From Ureibacillus acetophenoni (GTDB lineage Bacteria; Bacillota; Bacilli; Bacillales_A; Planococcaceae), in assembly GCF_900220965.1 (NCBI RefSeq), contig NZ_OBQC01000003.1, positions 124,001 through 188,000 on the forward strand: a stretch of 64,000 nt of DNA, given 5' to 3'. Position numbers and translations under genes: made by a program. This document shows, in pieces, positions 1-9,888 of the stretch (its first letter is position 1; every line of letters starts with the position of its first letter). The notes under the pieces were generated by a model that saw only the letters and a list, made by a program, of their open reading frames with translations, was not told the DNA's origin and ran no database searches.

Positions 1-450
1 TTGATAGGTAAAGAAATGCCAGATCCAATTGGCACTGAATTCGAACGAACTGTTCAAGATATTGCCTATGGCGTACCGATAGAAAAAGCTTTTGAAAATA
101 TGGTGACACGATTGCCAGATAAAAATTTAGAGATGGTACTAAGTGCATTGTTAATTCAACGAAAATCAGGTGGAAATTTAGCTGAATTACTTGAAACGAT
201 GCAGGAAACCGTCCTTGGTAGAGTACGGATAAAGGATGAAATTAAGACGTTGACAGCTGAAGGTCGGATTTCGGGAATTATTATTACGTTAATTCCAGTT
301 GCCTTAGGTGTTTATTTATATTTTGTGAATAGAGATTACTTTGGAATACTTTTAGAAGAACCTCTTGGCTTATTAATCTTGGGATTAAGTGTTTTCTTTC
401 TTATAGTTGGCTGGTTCGTAATCCGGAAGATTGTTAGAATTGAGGTGTAA
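1..450 (+). CDS. tadB: TadB-like type II/IV secretion inner-membrane protein, C-terminal part (partial)
   Basis: This is the C-terminal 149 residues of a T2SF-domain protein; the reading frame is open at the window edge, so the true start lies upstream. The segment has the helical T2SF half (about residues 10-85), then two membrane helices (about 90-110 and 120-143). TadB is an inner-membrane platform protein of tight-adherence (Flp) pilus machines. Its stop lies 3 bases before the next T2SF gene, the usual tadB-tadC pairing. The operon identity is inferred from this pairing only, because the ATPase and pilin genes are outside the window. Confidence 0.8.
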   Translation: MIGKEMPDPIGTEFERTVQDIAYGVPIEKAFENMVTRLPDKNLEMVLSALLIQRKSGGNLAELLETMQETVLGRVRIKDEIKTLTAEGRISGIIITLIPVALGVYLYFVNRDYFGILLEEPLGLLILGLSVFFLIVGWFVIRKIVRIEV

Positions 451-453
451 CGG

Positions 454-1386
454 ATGGTCGTATTCTTGTTAGTATTGAGCTGTTTACTGTTTTTAATATT
501 CGTAACTGCTGGGATTTTGTTAACTGTTTTCAGTAGCGAGATTCAGATTGAACGTCGACTAGCTGATCAATTTGGTTCAATCACTAAAATTAATAATACA
601 AGTAAAAACGCTATTAAAAAGGACAATTTTTTAAATCGTGTCCTTCGCCCTTATTTTCTTTACATTCGAAAAAAAGTGATTGAAAAAATGTCTAGAAGTT
701 CAATTAAAGAACTAAATAAAAGGATCCGGGATGCAGGACGTCCATTTAATTTAACCGCGATTGATTTTCGGGTTGCTCAAATAAGTATTGGGTTATCTGT
801 ATTTTTTAGTTTTGGGTTATTTATCTACCTGTTCACGTTAAATTTATCTTCTGCAATCCTATTAGGAATTGCAATTGGGGGAATAGCGTTCATTTTACCA
901 AGTTTCTACTTAGACTCTTTAAAGAAGAAACGCATTCAACTAATTGATAAAAATATGGCAGACTTTTTTGATATGGTGACCTTATCCATTGAGGCAGGAA
1001 TGGGATTAGAACAAGCTATTTCGAATGTATGCCGCCAAATTAGAGGTCCAATTTCAGAAGAGTTTTTAGTTACGCTAGAAGATATGAAATTGGGGAAGTC
1101 TAGAAGAGAAGCGTTATTTAATTTACGCAGTCGTGTTCCATCTGATCATTTCCAAAGTATTATAACATCCATCATTCAAGCAGGGGAATTAGGAATCGGA
1201 CTTGGTAATTTAATGCGTACTTTGACACAACGAATCCGTAATCATCAACGGGAACAAGTACGAGAAAAGGCAATGAAAATGCCTGTTAAAATATTATTTC
1301 CAATGGTTTTCTTTATGTTCCCTTCATTATTTATAGTAATTTTAGGTCCATTTGTCGTAAATCTATTAGTGAATGGATTATTTTAA
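454..1386 (+). CDS. tadC: TadC-like type II secretion F-domain protein
   Basis: This 310-residue protein has an N-terminal membrane helix (about 4-25), a charged cytoplasmic stretch, two membrane helices (about 107-150), a T2SF domain (about 170-290; motif MADFFDMVTLSIEAGMG) and a C-terminal helix. The length fits TadC (about 300). It probably partners the preceding TadB in the inner-membrane platform of a Flp-type pilus or competence-like machine. It is translated almost coupled to tadB (3-base gap) and is the last gene of the operon, because an intrinsic terminator follows at 1407-1455. Confidence 0.82.
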   Translation: MVVFLLVLSCLLFLIFVTAGILLTVFSSEIQIERRLADQFGSITKINNTSKNAIKKDNFLNRVLRPYFLYIRKKVIEKMSRSSIKELNKRIRDAGRPFNLTAIDFRVAQISIGLSVFFSFGLFIYLFTLNLSSAILLGIAIGGIAFILPSFYLDSLKKKRIQLIDKNMADFFDMVTLSIEAGMGLEQAISNVCRQIRGPISEEFLVTLEDMKLGKSRREALFNLRSRVPSDHFQSIITSIIQAGELGIGLGNLMRTLTQRIRNHQREQVREKAMKMPVKILFPMVFFMFPSLFIVILGPFVVNLLVNGLF

Positions 1387-1406
1387 ATGAAAATGGGTAC
1401 TATAAA

Positions 1407-1455
1407 AGATTGTAGGTCCTCTTCAATGAGTTTTCCTACAATCTATTTATTTTGC
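1407..1455 (+). terminator. Intrinsic terminator after tadC
   Basis: A 10-bp inverted repeat, AGATTGTAGG (1407-1416) and CCTACAATCT (1435-1444), is followed by a T-rich tract. It closes the tad operon before the aconitase gene. Confidence 0.7.
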
Positions 1456-1516
1456 TTTCGAAATAACCTTTTCTTAATATTGCAAATAATTTCTCTGTAT
1501 TTCAACATTTTAGGTC

Positions 1517-1531
1517 ATAAATATAACTTAT
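1517..1531 (+). promoter_or_regulatory. CcpC-like operator upstream of aconitase
   Basis: ATAA at 1517-1520 and TTAT at 1528-1531 are separated by exactly 7 bases, which matches the ATAA-N7-TTAT dyad bound by CcpC upstream of Bacillus citB. A TATGAT/GATAAT -10-like element lies at about 1579-1586. Regulation by citrate through CcpC is inferred from the motif; ccpC itself is not in the window. Confidence 0.5.
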
Positions 1532-1644
1532 TACAAAAGATAATTTTAATGTAATTTACTTATGTATTGAATTCGGGTATGATAATCATTGAAGAAAAGA
1601 CACATTTTAAAGCCTTTTCCAATTAGAAATTAGGGGGAGTACAA

Positions 1645-4350
1645 ATGGCAAGCAACTTACACAATAGCCGTTCATCATTTGAAGTAAATGGTAAAACGTA
1701 TAACTACTACCGTTTAACTGCAATTGAAGAAGCTGGTATCGCAAACGTATCACGCCTTCCATACTCAATTAAAGTATTACTTGAATCAGTATTACGTCAA
1801 TATGATAACTATGTAATCAAAGAAGAACATGTTAACAATTTAGCGAAATTCGGTAATGGAGCAGATCCAGAAGGTGAAGTACCATTCAAACCATCTCGTG
1901 TTGTATTACAAGACTTTACTGGGGTTCCAGTAGTAGTTGACTTAGCTTCTTTACGTTCAGCTATGAAAGAGTTAGGTGGAGACCCTAACAAAATCAACCC
2001 AGCTATTCCTGTTGACCTTGTAATTGACCACTCAGTACAAGTTGACAAATACGGTAATGCTTCAGCATTACAAGCAAACATGGATTTAGAATTCGAACGT
2101 AACGCAGAACGTTACAACTTCTTAAAATGGGCTCAAACTGCTTATGATAACTTCCGTGCTGTACCACCTGCAACAGGTATCGTACACCAAGTTAACTTAG
2201 AGTATTTAGCTCCAGTTGTACACGTACAAGAAAACGAAGATGGCACATTTGAAACATTCCCAGATTCAGTAGTAGGTACTGACTCTCATACAACAATGAT
2301 TAACGGTCTTGGTGTACTTGGATGGGGTGTTGGTGGTATCGAAGCAGAAGCAGGAATGTTAGGACAACCGTCTTACTTCACAATTCCTGAAGTTATCGGT
2401 GTTAAATTAACTGGTGAACTTCCAAACGGTGCTACAGCTACTGACCTAGCGTTAAAAGTAACTCAAGTTTTACGTAAACGCGGTGTAGTAGGTAAATTCG
2501 TAGAATTCTTCGGTCCTGGTGTATCTAAATTACCACTTGCTGACCGTGCAACAATCTCAAACATGGCTCCAGAATATGGTGCTACATGTGGTTTCTTCGC
2601 AATCGACGAAGAGTCATTAAACTATATGCGTTTAACAGGCCGTGACGAAGAGCATATCGCTGTAGTAGAAAACTACTTAAAAGCAAATAGCTTATTCTTC
2701 GATCCATCTTTAGAGCCTGTTTACACAGACGTATTAGAAATTAAATTAGAAGATATTGAACCAAACCTTTCTGGTCCAAAACGTCCACAAGACTTAATTC
2801 CACTTTCAGATATGAAAGCTCGTTACCATGAAGCTGTTACAGCTCCAATGGGCGTACAAGGTTTCGGTTTAACTGAAGATGAATTCTCAAAAACATCAAC
2901 AATTAAATTTGCTGATGGTGACGTAGAAATGCCAACAGGTGCTGTAGCAATTGCTGCTATTACATCTTGTACAAATACATCTAACCCATACGTTCTTTTA
3001 GCTGCTGGTTTAGTTGCTAAAAAAGCTGTTGAAAAAGGTATTCAACCACCTGCATGGGTTAAAACTTCTTTAGCACCAGGATCTAAAGTAGTAACTGGTT
3101 ACCTAGAAGATTCAGGTTTACAAGATTACCTAGACCAAATCGGTTTCAACACTGTTGGTTACGGTTGTACAACATGTATCGGTAACTCAGGTCCATTACT
3201 TCCTGAAATCGAAGAAGCTATTAAAGACAAAGACTTATTCGTAACTTCAGTTCTTTCTGGTAACCGTAACTTCGAAGGTCGTGTTCACCCATTAGTAAAA
3301 GCTAACTACTTAGCTTCACCACCATTAGTTGTTGCTTATGCATTAGCTGGTACTGTAGATATCGACCTACAAAAAGATTCTTTAGGTAAAGACAAAGATG
3401 GAAACGATGTATTCTTCGCTGACATCTGGCCTTCAACTGAAGAAGTGAACGAAGTATTAAATAGAGTAGTAACTCGTGAACTATTCATTAAAGAATATGA
3501 AACTGTATTTACTGCTAACGAAAAATGGAATGCAATTGAAACATCAACTGATTCTCTATACACATTTGATGAAAAATCAACTTACATTCAAAACCCACCA
3601 TTCTTCACTGGTCTTTCTAAAGAGCCTGAAGCAATTAAAGGTCTTGAAGGATTACGCGTAATCGCGAAGTTTGGTGACTCTATTACAACTGACCACATTT
3701 CACCAGCTGGTGCAATCGGTAAAGATACACCTGCAGGTAAATACTTACAAGAAAACGGTGTAGCAATCCGTGACTTCAACTCTTATGGTTCTCGTCGTGG
3801 TAACCATGAAGTAATGATGCGTGGTACATTTGCTAACATCCGTATCCGTAACCAAGTAGCTCCTGGTACAGAAGGTGGATTCACTACTTACTGGCCAACT
3901 GGCGATGTTGAGTACATTTACGATGCAGCTATGAAATACCAAGCTAACGGTACTGGTTTAGTAGTATTAGCTGGTAATGATTACGGTATGGGATCTTCTC
4001 GTGACTGGGCTGCTAAAGGTACATTCCTATTAGGAATTAAAACTGTTATCGCTCAAAGTTACGAACGTATCCACCGTTCTAACCTAGTAATGATGGGTGT
4101 ATTACCACTTCAATTCATGCCAGGTGAGTCTGCAGATACATTAGGTTTAACAGGTAAAGAAGAAATCTCTGTTAACTTAACAGACGATGTAAAACCACGT
4201 GATGTATTAACTGTAACTGCTAAAGCTGAAGATGGTACAGTGAAAACATTCCAAGCTCTTGCTCGCTTCGACTCAGAAGTAGAAGTAGACTACTACCGTC
4301 ATGGTGGTATCCTACAAATGGTACTTCGTAACAAAGCAGCAGAAAACTAA
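1645..4350 (+). CDS. acnA: Aconitate hydratase AcnA (CitB)
   Basis: This TCA-cycle enzyme isomerises citrate to isocitrate through a [4Fe-4S] cluster. Its 901 residues match the AcnA/IRP class (B. subtilis CitB is about 909). The cluster ligands are visible as Cys442 (SCTNTSNP), Cys508 and Cys511 ([11 protein letters not shown]), and the VGTDSHTTM substrate motif is present. In Bacillus the apo-protein also binds RNA; that is family knowledge and is not shown here. The start is ATG with an AGGGGGAG ribosome site. Codon use is strongly biased, as expected for a highly expressed enzyme. It is monocistronic: a near-perfect palindromic terminator follows, and a CcpC-like box lies upstream. Confidence 0.98.
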   Translation: MASNLHNSRSSFEVNGKTYNYYRLTAIEEAGIANVSRLPYSIKVLLESVLRQYDNYVIKEEHVNNLAKFGNGADPEGEVPFKPSRVVLQDFTGVPVVVDLASLRSAMKELGGDPNKINPAIPVDLVIDHSVQVDKYGNASALQANMDLEFERNAERYNFLKWAQTAYDNFRAVPPATGIVHQVNLEYLAPVVHVQENEDGTFETFPDSVVGTDSHTTMINGLGVLGWGVGGIEAEAGMLGQPSYFTIPEVIGVKLTGELPNGATATDLALKVTQVLRKRGVVGKFVEFFGPGVSKLPLADRATISNMAPEYGATCGFFAIDEESLNYMRLTGRDEEHIAVVENYLKANSLFFDPSLEPVYTDVLEIKLEDIEPNLSGPKRPQDLIPLSDMKARYHEAVTAPMGVQGFGLTEDEFSKTSTIKFADGDVEMPTGAVAIAAITSCTNTSNPYVLLAAGLVAKKAVEKGIQPPAWVKTSLAPGSKVVTGYLEDSGLQDYLDQIGFNTVGYGCTTCIGNSGPLLPEIEEAIKDKDLFVTSVLSGNRNFEGRVHPLVKANYLASPPLVVAYALAGTVDIDLQKDSLGKDKDGNDVFFADIWPSTEEVNEVLNRVVTRELFIKEYETVFTANEKWNAIETSTDSLYTFDEKSTYIQNPPFFTGLSKEPEAIKGLEGLRVIAKFGDSITTDHISPAGAIGKDTPAGKYLQENGVAIRDFNSYGSRRGNHEVMMRGTFANIRIRNQVAPGTEGGFTTYWPTGDVEYIYDAAMKYQANGTGLVVLAGNDYGMGSSRDWAAKGTFLLGIKTVIAQSYERIHRSNLVMMGVLPLQFMPGESADTLGLTGKEEISVNLTDDVKPRDVLTVTAKAEDGTVKTFQALARFDSEVEVDYYRHGGILQMVLRNKAAEN

Positions 4351-4365
4351 TTTACTGCAATAAAT

Positions 4366-4407
4366 AAAAAGGTAAATTTCTCATTATGAGAAATTTACCT
4401 TTTTTTG
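4366..4407 (+). terminator. Intrinsic terminator after acnA
   Basis: A 17-bp near-perfect palindrome (arms 4368-4384 and 4386-4402, core GGTAAATTTCTCAT) is followed by a T run. It may also work in reverse because of the A run at its 5' side, but no minus-strand gene ends here. Confidence 0.85.
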
Positions 4408-4558
4408 TGTTGTAAACCTATGACTCTTACAATAAAATAAGGATATAAAGGATTTTAATAGATTATTTACATATTTTTAACATCCCAAACAAATCTATTA
4501 AACAATCCTTTATTATAGTTAATTCGTACTGTAAATATTAATTCGGAGGTATTACATT

Positions 4559-6661
4559 TTGAAGAAAAAAACAATGTCTAAAGTATTCAATGCAACATTA
4601 GCAACTTCGGTAGTAGTTGGATCTGGGTTGTTAGTAACACCAGCACAAGCTGAATCTATTTCTTTTACTGACGTAAAAGAAGATAGTATTTATTATCAAG
4701 CGATCATCGAACTTGCAAAAATAGGAGCAATTGAAGGTTCTTCTGATAGTACATTTAAACCAGGGGATTCTATTACTCGTGGACAAGTTACAGAAATTCT
4801 TTCAAAAGTTTTAAACTTTCAAACAGTAGAAACATCAAATGAACCAATTACACGTGCAGAAATGGCATCATTACTAGCTAATGCATTTTATCTTACAACT
4901 TCAAATACTGAAGAATTACCATTTAAAGATGTAGATTCTGATGATGCTGAAGCTATTAAGAGTTTATACGATAATGGTGTAACAACTGGTACTTCAAATA
5001 CGACATATTCTCCAGATGGAACAGTAACTAGAGAACAAGCTGCTCTATTTATCTACAGAGCATTAAATGTTAGTCCTCAAACTAAAGCAGCATTTGAATT
5101 AAAAATTATGCATAGTAATGATACACATTCACGAGTAGAACAAGCTGCTAAACGTGCTCAAGCAGTGAAAGATGTACGTGCTAAAAATCCAGATGCATTA
5201 TTACTTGATGCAGGGGATATGACAACAGGTACACTTTATTACAACCTGTTCAATGGACAAGCTGACTTAGAATTCTTTAATTATATGAAATATGATGCTG
5301 TAACTTTTGGTAACCACGAGTTTGATGCTGGATCTTCTGATACTGGTCTTCAAACTTTAGTTGATTATATTAAAGGTGCAGATTTCCCATTTGTTTCTTC
5401 TAACATTGATTTCACACAAGATGAAAAATTCACTGGTTTATTCTCTGACTTAATCTCTAGTGAACCTGAAAATGGAAAAATTTATAACGGTATTGTAAAA
5501 GAAGTGAATGGAGAAAAGGTAGGTATTTTTGGTTTGACTACGGCTGAAACAGCTGATATTTCATCTCCAGGTGCCCTTACTTTCGAAAATTATTTAGAAG
5601 AAGCTGAAAAAGCAGTTAAAGCCTTTGAAGGATTAGGTGTAAATAAAATTATCGTTCTTTCACACCTTGGATACGATGATAATCCTGCAATTGATAATGA
5701 CCAAGAATTAGCTAAACGAATAAATGGAATTGACGTTATCGTTGGTGGTCATAGTCATACTAAACTTGATGCACCTGTTGCAATTACTACAGACGAAAAC
5801 GGTGAAGCAAAAGATACTACTTTAATCGTTCAAGCATATCAGCATAGCGATTTCTTAGGTACATTAGACGTTGGTTTTGACGAAAATGGTGTAGTTGTTG
5901 ACTATAATGGAAAATTAATTGCACTTGGTGATTATGCTGAAGATCCAAAAGCATTAGAAATATTAAAACCATACCAAGAAGAAGTTAAAGCTTTCGGCGA
6001 TACTGAATTAGGTGTATCAACTGAAGTTGAATTATCTAATCCACGTGTATCTGATGAAGGGAATACAGAAGAGCTAAGTGTAAGAAAGAACGAAACTATT
6101 TTGGGTAACTTAATTACTGATGGTATGTTAGCAAAAGCTAAACAATATACAGAAAAAGAAGTTATCATGGCTTTACAAAACGGTGGGGGAATCCGTGCAG
6201 CAATCGATGCAGGTCCAATCACAGTTGGTGAAGTAAATACAGTATTACCATTCGGTAACACACTAGCAATTATGGATGTAACTGGTGCTGAGCTTAAAGC
6301 TGCATTTGAACATAGTTTAGGACAATACCCATCAGAAAATGGCGGATTCCTACATGTAGCAGGCGCTAAAGTAGAATTCGATTCTACTAAACCAGCGGGT
6401 GAAAGAGTAGTGAGTATTGCATATTTAGATGCTTCTGGTAATTATGTAGAATTAGAAGACTCTAAAACTTATACTGTGGCAACAAATGCTTTCACTGCTA
6501 AAGGTGGAGACGGCTTTACAATGTTCGGCAAAGCATATGAAGAAGGTCGCGTAACTGATTTAGGTTTATCAGATTGGGAAAATTTAAGTGAACATTTACA
6601 ATCTTTAGAAGCTCTTCCAACTGAAACAGAAGGTAGAATTGTAGATATTTCAGTAGAATAA
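4559..6661 (+). CDS. SLH-domain surface-anchored 5'-nucleotidase / metallophosphoesterase
   Basis: This 700-residue secreted enzyme has a signal peptide (cleavage after PAQA, about residue 31) and S-layer homology segments (about 33-170) that tether it to the cell wall. A calcineurin-like metallophosphatase domain follows (about 177-395; motifs HSNDTHSR, DAGDMTTG, FGNHEFDAG, GGHSHT). The 5'-nucleotidase C-terminal domain is at about 470-660 (NGGGIRA, LPFGNTL). It resembles UshA/YfkN enzymes that release phosphate from extracellular nucleotides. Exact substrates are unknown. The start chosen is TTG at 4559, 8 bases after GGAGGT (4545-4550); an in-frame ATG at 4574 has no better ribosome site. 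The SLH anchor sits at the N terminus and there is no LPXTG motif. It is monocistronic. Confidence 0.92.
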   Translation: MKKKTMSKVFNATLATSVVVGSGLLVTPAQAESISFTDVKEDSIYYQAIIELAKIGAIEGSSDSTFKPGDSITRGQVTEILSKVLNFQTVETSNEPITRAEMASLLANAFYLTTSNTEELPFKDVDSDDAEAIKSLYDNGVTTGTSNTTYSPDGTVTREQAALFIYRALNVSPQTKAAFELKIMHSNDTHSRVEQAAKRAQAVKDVRAKNPDALLLDAGDMTTGTLYYNLFNGQADLEFFNYMKYDAVTFGNHEFDAGSSDTGLQTLVDYIKGADFPFVSSNIDFTQDEKFTGLFSDLISSEPENGKIYNGIVKEVNGEKVGIFGLTTAETADISSPGALTFENYLEEAEKAVKAFEGLGVNKIIVLSHLGYDDNPAIDNDQELAKRINGIDVIVGGHSHTKLDAPVAITTDENGEAKDTTLIVQAYQHSDFLGTLDVGFDENGVVVDYNGKLIALGDYAEDPKALEILKPYQEEVKAFGDTELGVSTEVELSNPRVSDEGNTEELSVRKNETILGNLITDGMLAKAKQYTEKEVIMALQNGGGIRAAIDAGPITVGEVNTVLPFGNTLAIMDVTGAELKAAFEHSLGQYPSENGGFLHVAGAKVEFDSTKPAGERVVSIAYLDASGNYVELEDSKTYTVATNAFTAKGGDGFTMFGKAYEEGRVTDLGLSDWENLSEHLQSLEALPTETEGRIVDISVE

Positions 6662-6678
6662 TCTATTAAACTATCGAA

Positions 6679-6727
6679 AAAAGATAGAGGATATATGACC
6701 TTTAGTCATATATCCTTATCTTTTTAT
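6679..6727 (+). terminator. Intrinsic terminator after the SLH nucleotidase
   Basis: Arms GGATATATGAC (6689-6699) and GTCATATATCC (6705-6715), extended by AAAGATA/TATCTTT pairing, are followed by a T run. Confidence 0.85.
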
Positions 6728-6841
6728 ATATTTCAATAAATCTCAACTTCAATACATATTATCAAGTTTAGAAAAATAGAATAATAGTAAGAAGTATTTT
6801 AATATTAAGGGAGTCTCTATCTTAAAAAAGGTTGGGAAACT

Positions 6842-7111
6842 ATGAAAAAACGATATTGTATATTTGCAAAAATTCGTGATGGTAGGTTTTATTTATTAAA
6901 TTTTGATAATGAGTCTATCATTGACTGTCTCGAACAAGTTCCTCCACCAGAAGGATTATTAGCAATAGCAAATTGGCCCATTGACAAACATACAGAAGTT
7001 GAGTTTTTTGTGGAGTTGATCAATGGCAATATTCTTTATTACCATCTATTAGATAGGCATTTGAATAGTAAAGAAACTGTAATTTTAGATAAAACAGAAT
7101 TAGACCATTAA
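6842..7111 (+). CDS. Hypothetical protein, 89 aa
   Basis: I do not recognise this small cytosolic protein. It begins MKKRYCIFAKIRDGRFYLLN, has no signal peptide or membrane helix, and alternates short beta-like and charged segments. The ATG at 6842 is preceded only by a weak purine-rich ribosome site (GGTTGGG). A much better AAGGGAG site at about 6808 has no usable in-frame start after it. The gene sits alone between two terminators, and the terminator at its 3' end is shared with the convergent gene. Confidence 0.6.
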   Translation: MKKRYCIFAKIRDGRFYLLNFDNESIIDCLEQVPPPEGLLAIANWPIDKHTEVEFFVELINGNILYYHLLDRHLNSKETVILDKTELDH

Positions 7112-7112
7112 A

Positions 7113-7155
7113 AAAACGTGCACCTCATAAAATGAGATTGCACGTTTATTTTTTT
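7113..7155. terminator. Bidirectional terminator
   Basis: Arms around ACGTGCA-CCTCAT (7114-7128) and ATGAGATTGCACGT (7132-7147) are flanked by an A run on the left and a T run on the right. They can terminate both the 89-aa gene (+) and the convergent pair (-). Confidence 0.8.
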
Positions 7156-7447
7156 ACCATTCAATATTTGCAATTATGCCTTCATCATCATGAAGATCTA
7201 ACAAAATTCGAGCAGACATTGAATCTTTGTTTAACTGCTCATCAATGTAAAGTCGAAGAGCAGCAATAAGATTTGCTGTTTTATAATAATCATTTTGACC
7301 ATGTACAGACGCTTCAGCAGCAAAGCCATTTTCGTCATCATACATTAGTTCAACTTCGACTTCAGCAGGGCTTACTTGTCTAAATTTAGCATGAAATAAA
7401 CAAACAGCATTTACTACATCTTGTTCACTTAATGTTATTTTCTCCAA
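7154..7447 (-). CDS. YxcD-like (DUF2653) protein
   Basis: This 97-residue acidic cytosolic protein resembles the Bacillus YxcD/DUF2653 family, judged from overall pattern (EQDVVNAVCLFHA; EVELMYDDENGF) and not from a search. Function is unknown. Its start overlaps the end of the upstream membrane-protein gene by 13 bases, so the two are probably translationally coupled. Confidence 0.55.
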   Translation of the reverse strand: MEKITLSEQDVVNAVCLFHAKFRQVSPAEVEVELMYDDENGFAAEASVHGQNDYYKTANLIAALRLYIDEQLNKDSMSARILLDLHDDEGIIANIEW

Positions 7448-7896
7448 TTTTCCGTAACCTCTTTATCTTTTCTACGTGTAATCATTTGGAAGATCTTCAC
7501 GCAAAGAGCAAGAACAACAACAATTGCAATTGCATTGATAGCAAATCCTAAAATATTTCCGATTAGGCCCATATCAGAGAATAAGCTACCAAATAATAAT
7601 CCAGCTAATCCACCAACCATTAAGCCTTTCATTAAGCCGCCAGAATTGAAGCCGCCTTTGTTCGTTGTATTTGTATTAGATTTGTTAACATTTGACGTAT
7701 TTGTGTTATTATCTTTGTTTTGAATGTTTGAATTGTTACTTTTTGGTGTGCTTGTGAAACCTTTTTTCCCTGATTTGTAAGATTTCGCTTCAGCAGTTTG
7801 TACGTCATCTCCAAAAAGTAATACGGTACCTACACTAGAAAATACTAAAGTGAAGGCAAGGAAAGTTGCTGATAAAAGTATTGATAGTTTCTTCAT
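7435..7896 (-). CDS. Membrane protein with signal peptide, Asn/Thr-rich linker and Gly-rich helix
   Basis: This 153-residue protein starts at the ATG 7896-7894 (MKKLSILLSATF), which follows a good GGAGGA site; longer frames lack one. It has a signal peptide cleaved near TAEAKS, then an Asn/Thr/Lys-rich low-complexity stretch. A GGLMKGLMVGGLAGLLFGS glycine-rich segment and a C-terminal membrane helix ending in a basic tail follow. The layout recalls small Bacillus proteins annotated as Tim44-like, but I cannot confirm that. It is the first gene of a two-gene unit with the YxcD-like protein. Confidence 0.6.
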   Translation of the reverse strand: MKKLSILLSATFLAFTLVFSSVGTVLLFGDDVQTAEAKSYKSGKKGFTSTPKSNNSNIQNKDNNTNTSNVNKSNTNTTNKGGFNSGGLMKGLMVGGLAGLLFGSLFSDMGLIGNILGFAINAIAIVVVLALCVKIFQMITRRKDKEVTENWRK

Positions 7897-8163
7897 TCTA
7901 ATCCTCCATCCTTTAATTAGCACTATATGCACTAAACTTAAGTATAACAAAGAAAAGTCTCTGAAAAAAAGTAAATACTACTATTTTTCATAGAATTTAA
8001 TTTTCTTATACTTTGTTTACGTTATTATGGATGAAAAGTTTCAAATAAAAACGGCGAATATTTATTTAATTTCACCACTAATTTCTAATACAAATACAAA
8101 ATTAACCCTTTTTTACGATGTTATGGTAGTGTTAAATAGTGAGATCAATCAGGAGGCTTTCAT

Positions 8164-8745
8164 ATGACTAACAATGTAACAGTACAATATAATGGATTAG
8201 TTTTATTAACAGGGTATTTGCAGCGTTTATTCGTAGCAGAAACAATCTATCGTCGAACAAACGAACCATACGATGAAAAACGATTTAATGAGATTAAAAC
8301 TCTAATGGATGAAGTATATACAATTGTTCCAAGTTTTGAACAGACGGGAACATTCACTATGGGGCAAAAAGTTCAATTACAATTGATTGTTCAAAAAACA
8401 GAAAATCTTATGTCTACATATTTTAAACAAATGCCACTATCTTTTAATCAAAAATTAGCTATTGTAGGGTCATCATTATATGCAGAACAACATGTAAATG
8501 AAGGGATTATTCGTTTAGGTGAAGTTTTTAACGTAGAAATTAATGAAGACTTTAAAAAGAGAAGAAAGTATTATGAACAACGTACAAAATTAATTGATTA
8601 CATAGTTTTTGTATTACATCATAACGAGCAGCCAGAAGAGAATGCTACTAAGCAAATTGATCCTTGGTTTCATGATGTCATGAAAAACAAAAGTGGAATT
8701 GAAGAAGACTTTAAACAAATTAATGAATTAATCGAATTAAATTAA
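8164..8745 (+). CDS. Hypothetical helical protein, 193 aa
   Basis: I do not recognise this protein. It is a soluble, probably all-helical protein with no signal peptide and no catalytic motif that I can see (ETIYRRTNEPYDEKRFNEIK; long charged C-terminal helix). The ATG at 8164 follows an AGGAGG site at 8151-8156. It is monocistronic, with a shared terminator at its 3' end. Confidence 0.6.
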   Translation: MTNNVTVQYNGLVLLTGYLQRLFVAETIYRRTNEPYDEKRFNEIKTLMDEVYTIVPSFEQTGTFTMGQKVQLQLIVQKTENLMSTYFKQMPLSFNQKLAIVGSSLYAEQHVNEGIIRLGEVFNVEINEDFKKRRKYYEQRTKLIDYIVFVLHHNEQPEENATKQIDPWFHDVMKNKSGIEEDFKQINELIELN

Positions 8746-8749
8746 AGTT

Positions 8750-8792
8750 GTAAATGGCCGTCACCAATTTGATTGGGACGGCCATTTTTATT
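8750..8792. terminator. Bidirectional terminator
   Basis: A long hairpin has AAATGGCCGTC (8752-8762) pairing with GACGGCCATTT (8777-8787), and an inner CCAAT/ATTGG. It is flanked by A and T tracts and lies between two convergent genes. Confidence 0.85.
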
Positions 8793-9165
8793 ATTTATAA
8801 AATACTTTGTCATTATTATATTTCGCACGAAGGAAATTAATTGCATATGTTTCGTAAATTTCACGTTCCATTGGATCTTCCACTTCATATACTTCAATTT
8901 TGTATACTTCATCGCGATATTTTTTAATTGGAGATACATTATCTTCAAAATGTTTTTTAATGCGTTGGCGTAATTTACGGGCTTTTCCTACAAACAATAC
9001 TTCATTTGCTTTATTGTAAAATAAGAAAAATCCACCATTTTCACGAGTGATTTTATGGAGATCGATAAATCCATTAACCGGTGTAATTGGAGCTTCGCCT
9101 TCTTTTAGCTCTTGTTTTCTTTGATAAATGACTACATCTGGTTTTGGTAATTCTATTTTAATCAA
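8791..9165 (-). CDS. GIY-YIG nuclease-domain protein
   Basis: This small protein (about 124 residues) has a GIY-YIG-type core at about 45-85 (GGFFLFYNK ... VLFVGKARKLRQRI) resembling the N-terminal domain of UvrC-like nucleases, with a short N-terminal extension. Single-domain GIY-YIG proteins are common in Bacillales; whether this one cuts DNA is not known. Start choice: the AGGA box at 9179-9176 sits only one base from a GTG at 9174 but about 10 bases from the TTG at 9165, so TTG is preferred. The GTG would add three residues. Confidence 0.7.
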   Translation of the reverse strand: MIKIELPKPDVVIYQRKQELKEGEAPITPVNGFIDLHKITRENGGFFLFYNKANEVLFVGKARKLRQRIKKHFEDNVSPIKKYRDEVYKIEVYEVEDPMEREIYETYAINFLRAKYNNDKVFYK

Positions 9166-9349
9166 ATTCTTCACATCCTGTTTTGCTTAATATGTTGTAA
9201 TGTTTCCATTTGTGACCATTCCTCATTATATATGAAGTGTCGATGAATAAGAAGCGATATTCTTTTATTTTATTATTTACCTATTGGCACAAATCTATCA
9301 TTTTGACGCTGATTTTTATTACTGTATAATGATTTTAGAGGTGAATAAG

Positions 9350-9772
9350 ATGTTTGTTAGTGAAAAAAACATAGAAATTCGTTATGCAGAAACCGATCAA
9401 ATGGGTGTTGTATACCATGCCAACTATCTCGTTTGGATGGAGATAGGTCGAACACAACTTATTTCTGAGATTGGTTTTAACTACGCGGGACTTGAAGAAC
9501 AAGGATATATTTCTCCAGTATTAGATATATCGATACAATATAAAAAATCAATGCGTTATGGACAAATTGCTACTGTCCGCACATGGGTTAAATCCCACAC
9601 AAAATTACGGACTACATATGGATATGAAATCCTTCATGAGGATGGATCGATTGCTGCAACAGCAACTTCATTACATACCTTAATTAAAAAAGACAATTTT
9701 AGACCTGTATCACTTAGTAAAGTAGATCCAGTATGGGATGCAAAGTATACAGAAATTGCACTTGAGAAGTAA
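9350..9772 (+). CDS. yneP: Hotdog-fold acyl-CoA thioesterase (YneP/YbgC family)
   Basis: This 140-residue protein is of the 4-hydroxybenzoyl-CoA thioesterase family. It carries the diagnostic N-terminal motif YAETDQMGVVYHANYLVW with the catalytic Asp and the Tyr/His/Asn cluster. It hydrolyses acyl-CoA thioesters; the physiological substrate is not known. The start is ATG 9350, 6-9 bases after GAGGTG; an upstream in-frame ATG at 9284 has no ribosome site. In B. subtilis yneP lies between citB and parE-parC; here the same genes are kept but spread over about 60 kb. Confidence 0.85.
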   Translation: MFVSEKNIEIRYAETDQMGVVYHANYLVWMEIGRTQLISEIGFNYAGLEEQGYISPVLDISIQYKKSMRYGQIATVRTWVKSHTKLRTTYGYEILHEDGSIAATATSLHTLIKKDNFRPVSLSKVDPVWDAKYTEIALEK

Positions 9773-9775
9773 ATT

Positions 9776-9806
9776 ATTGACTAGCGAAATGTCGCTAGTC
9801 ATTTTC
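9776..9806 (+). terminator. Intrinsic terminator after yneP
   Basis: Arms TGACTAGCGA (9778-9787) and TCGCTAGTCA (9792-9801) are followed by a short T-rich tract. Confidence 0.65.
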
Positions 9807-9888
9807 ATTGTTTGAAACTTCACTACAAACAGAAACCAAAACTTGATATAATGACGATTGTTAAACAAAAAATTGAGGAGGTATGTTC

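Noticed and set aside
1809-3942. Several open frames on the minus strand and in another plus frame inside aconitase
   Set aside because: They are by-products of strong codon bias in acnA, with no ribosome sites and no plausible proteins.
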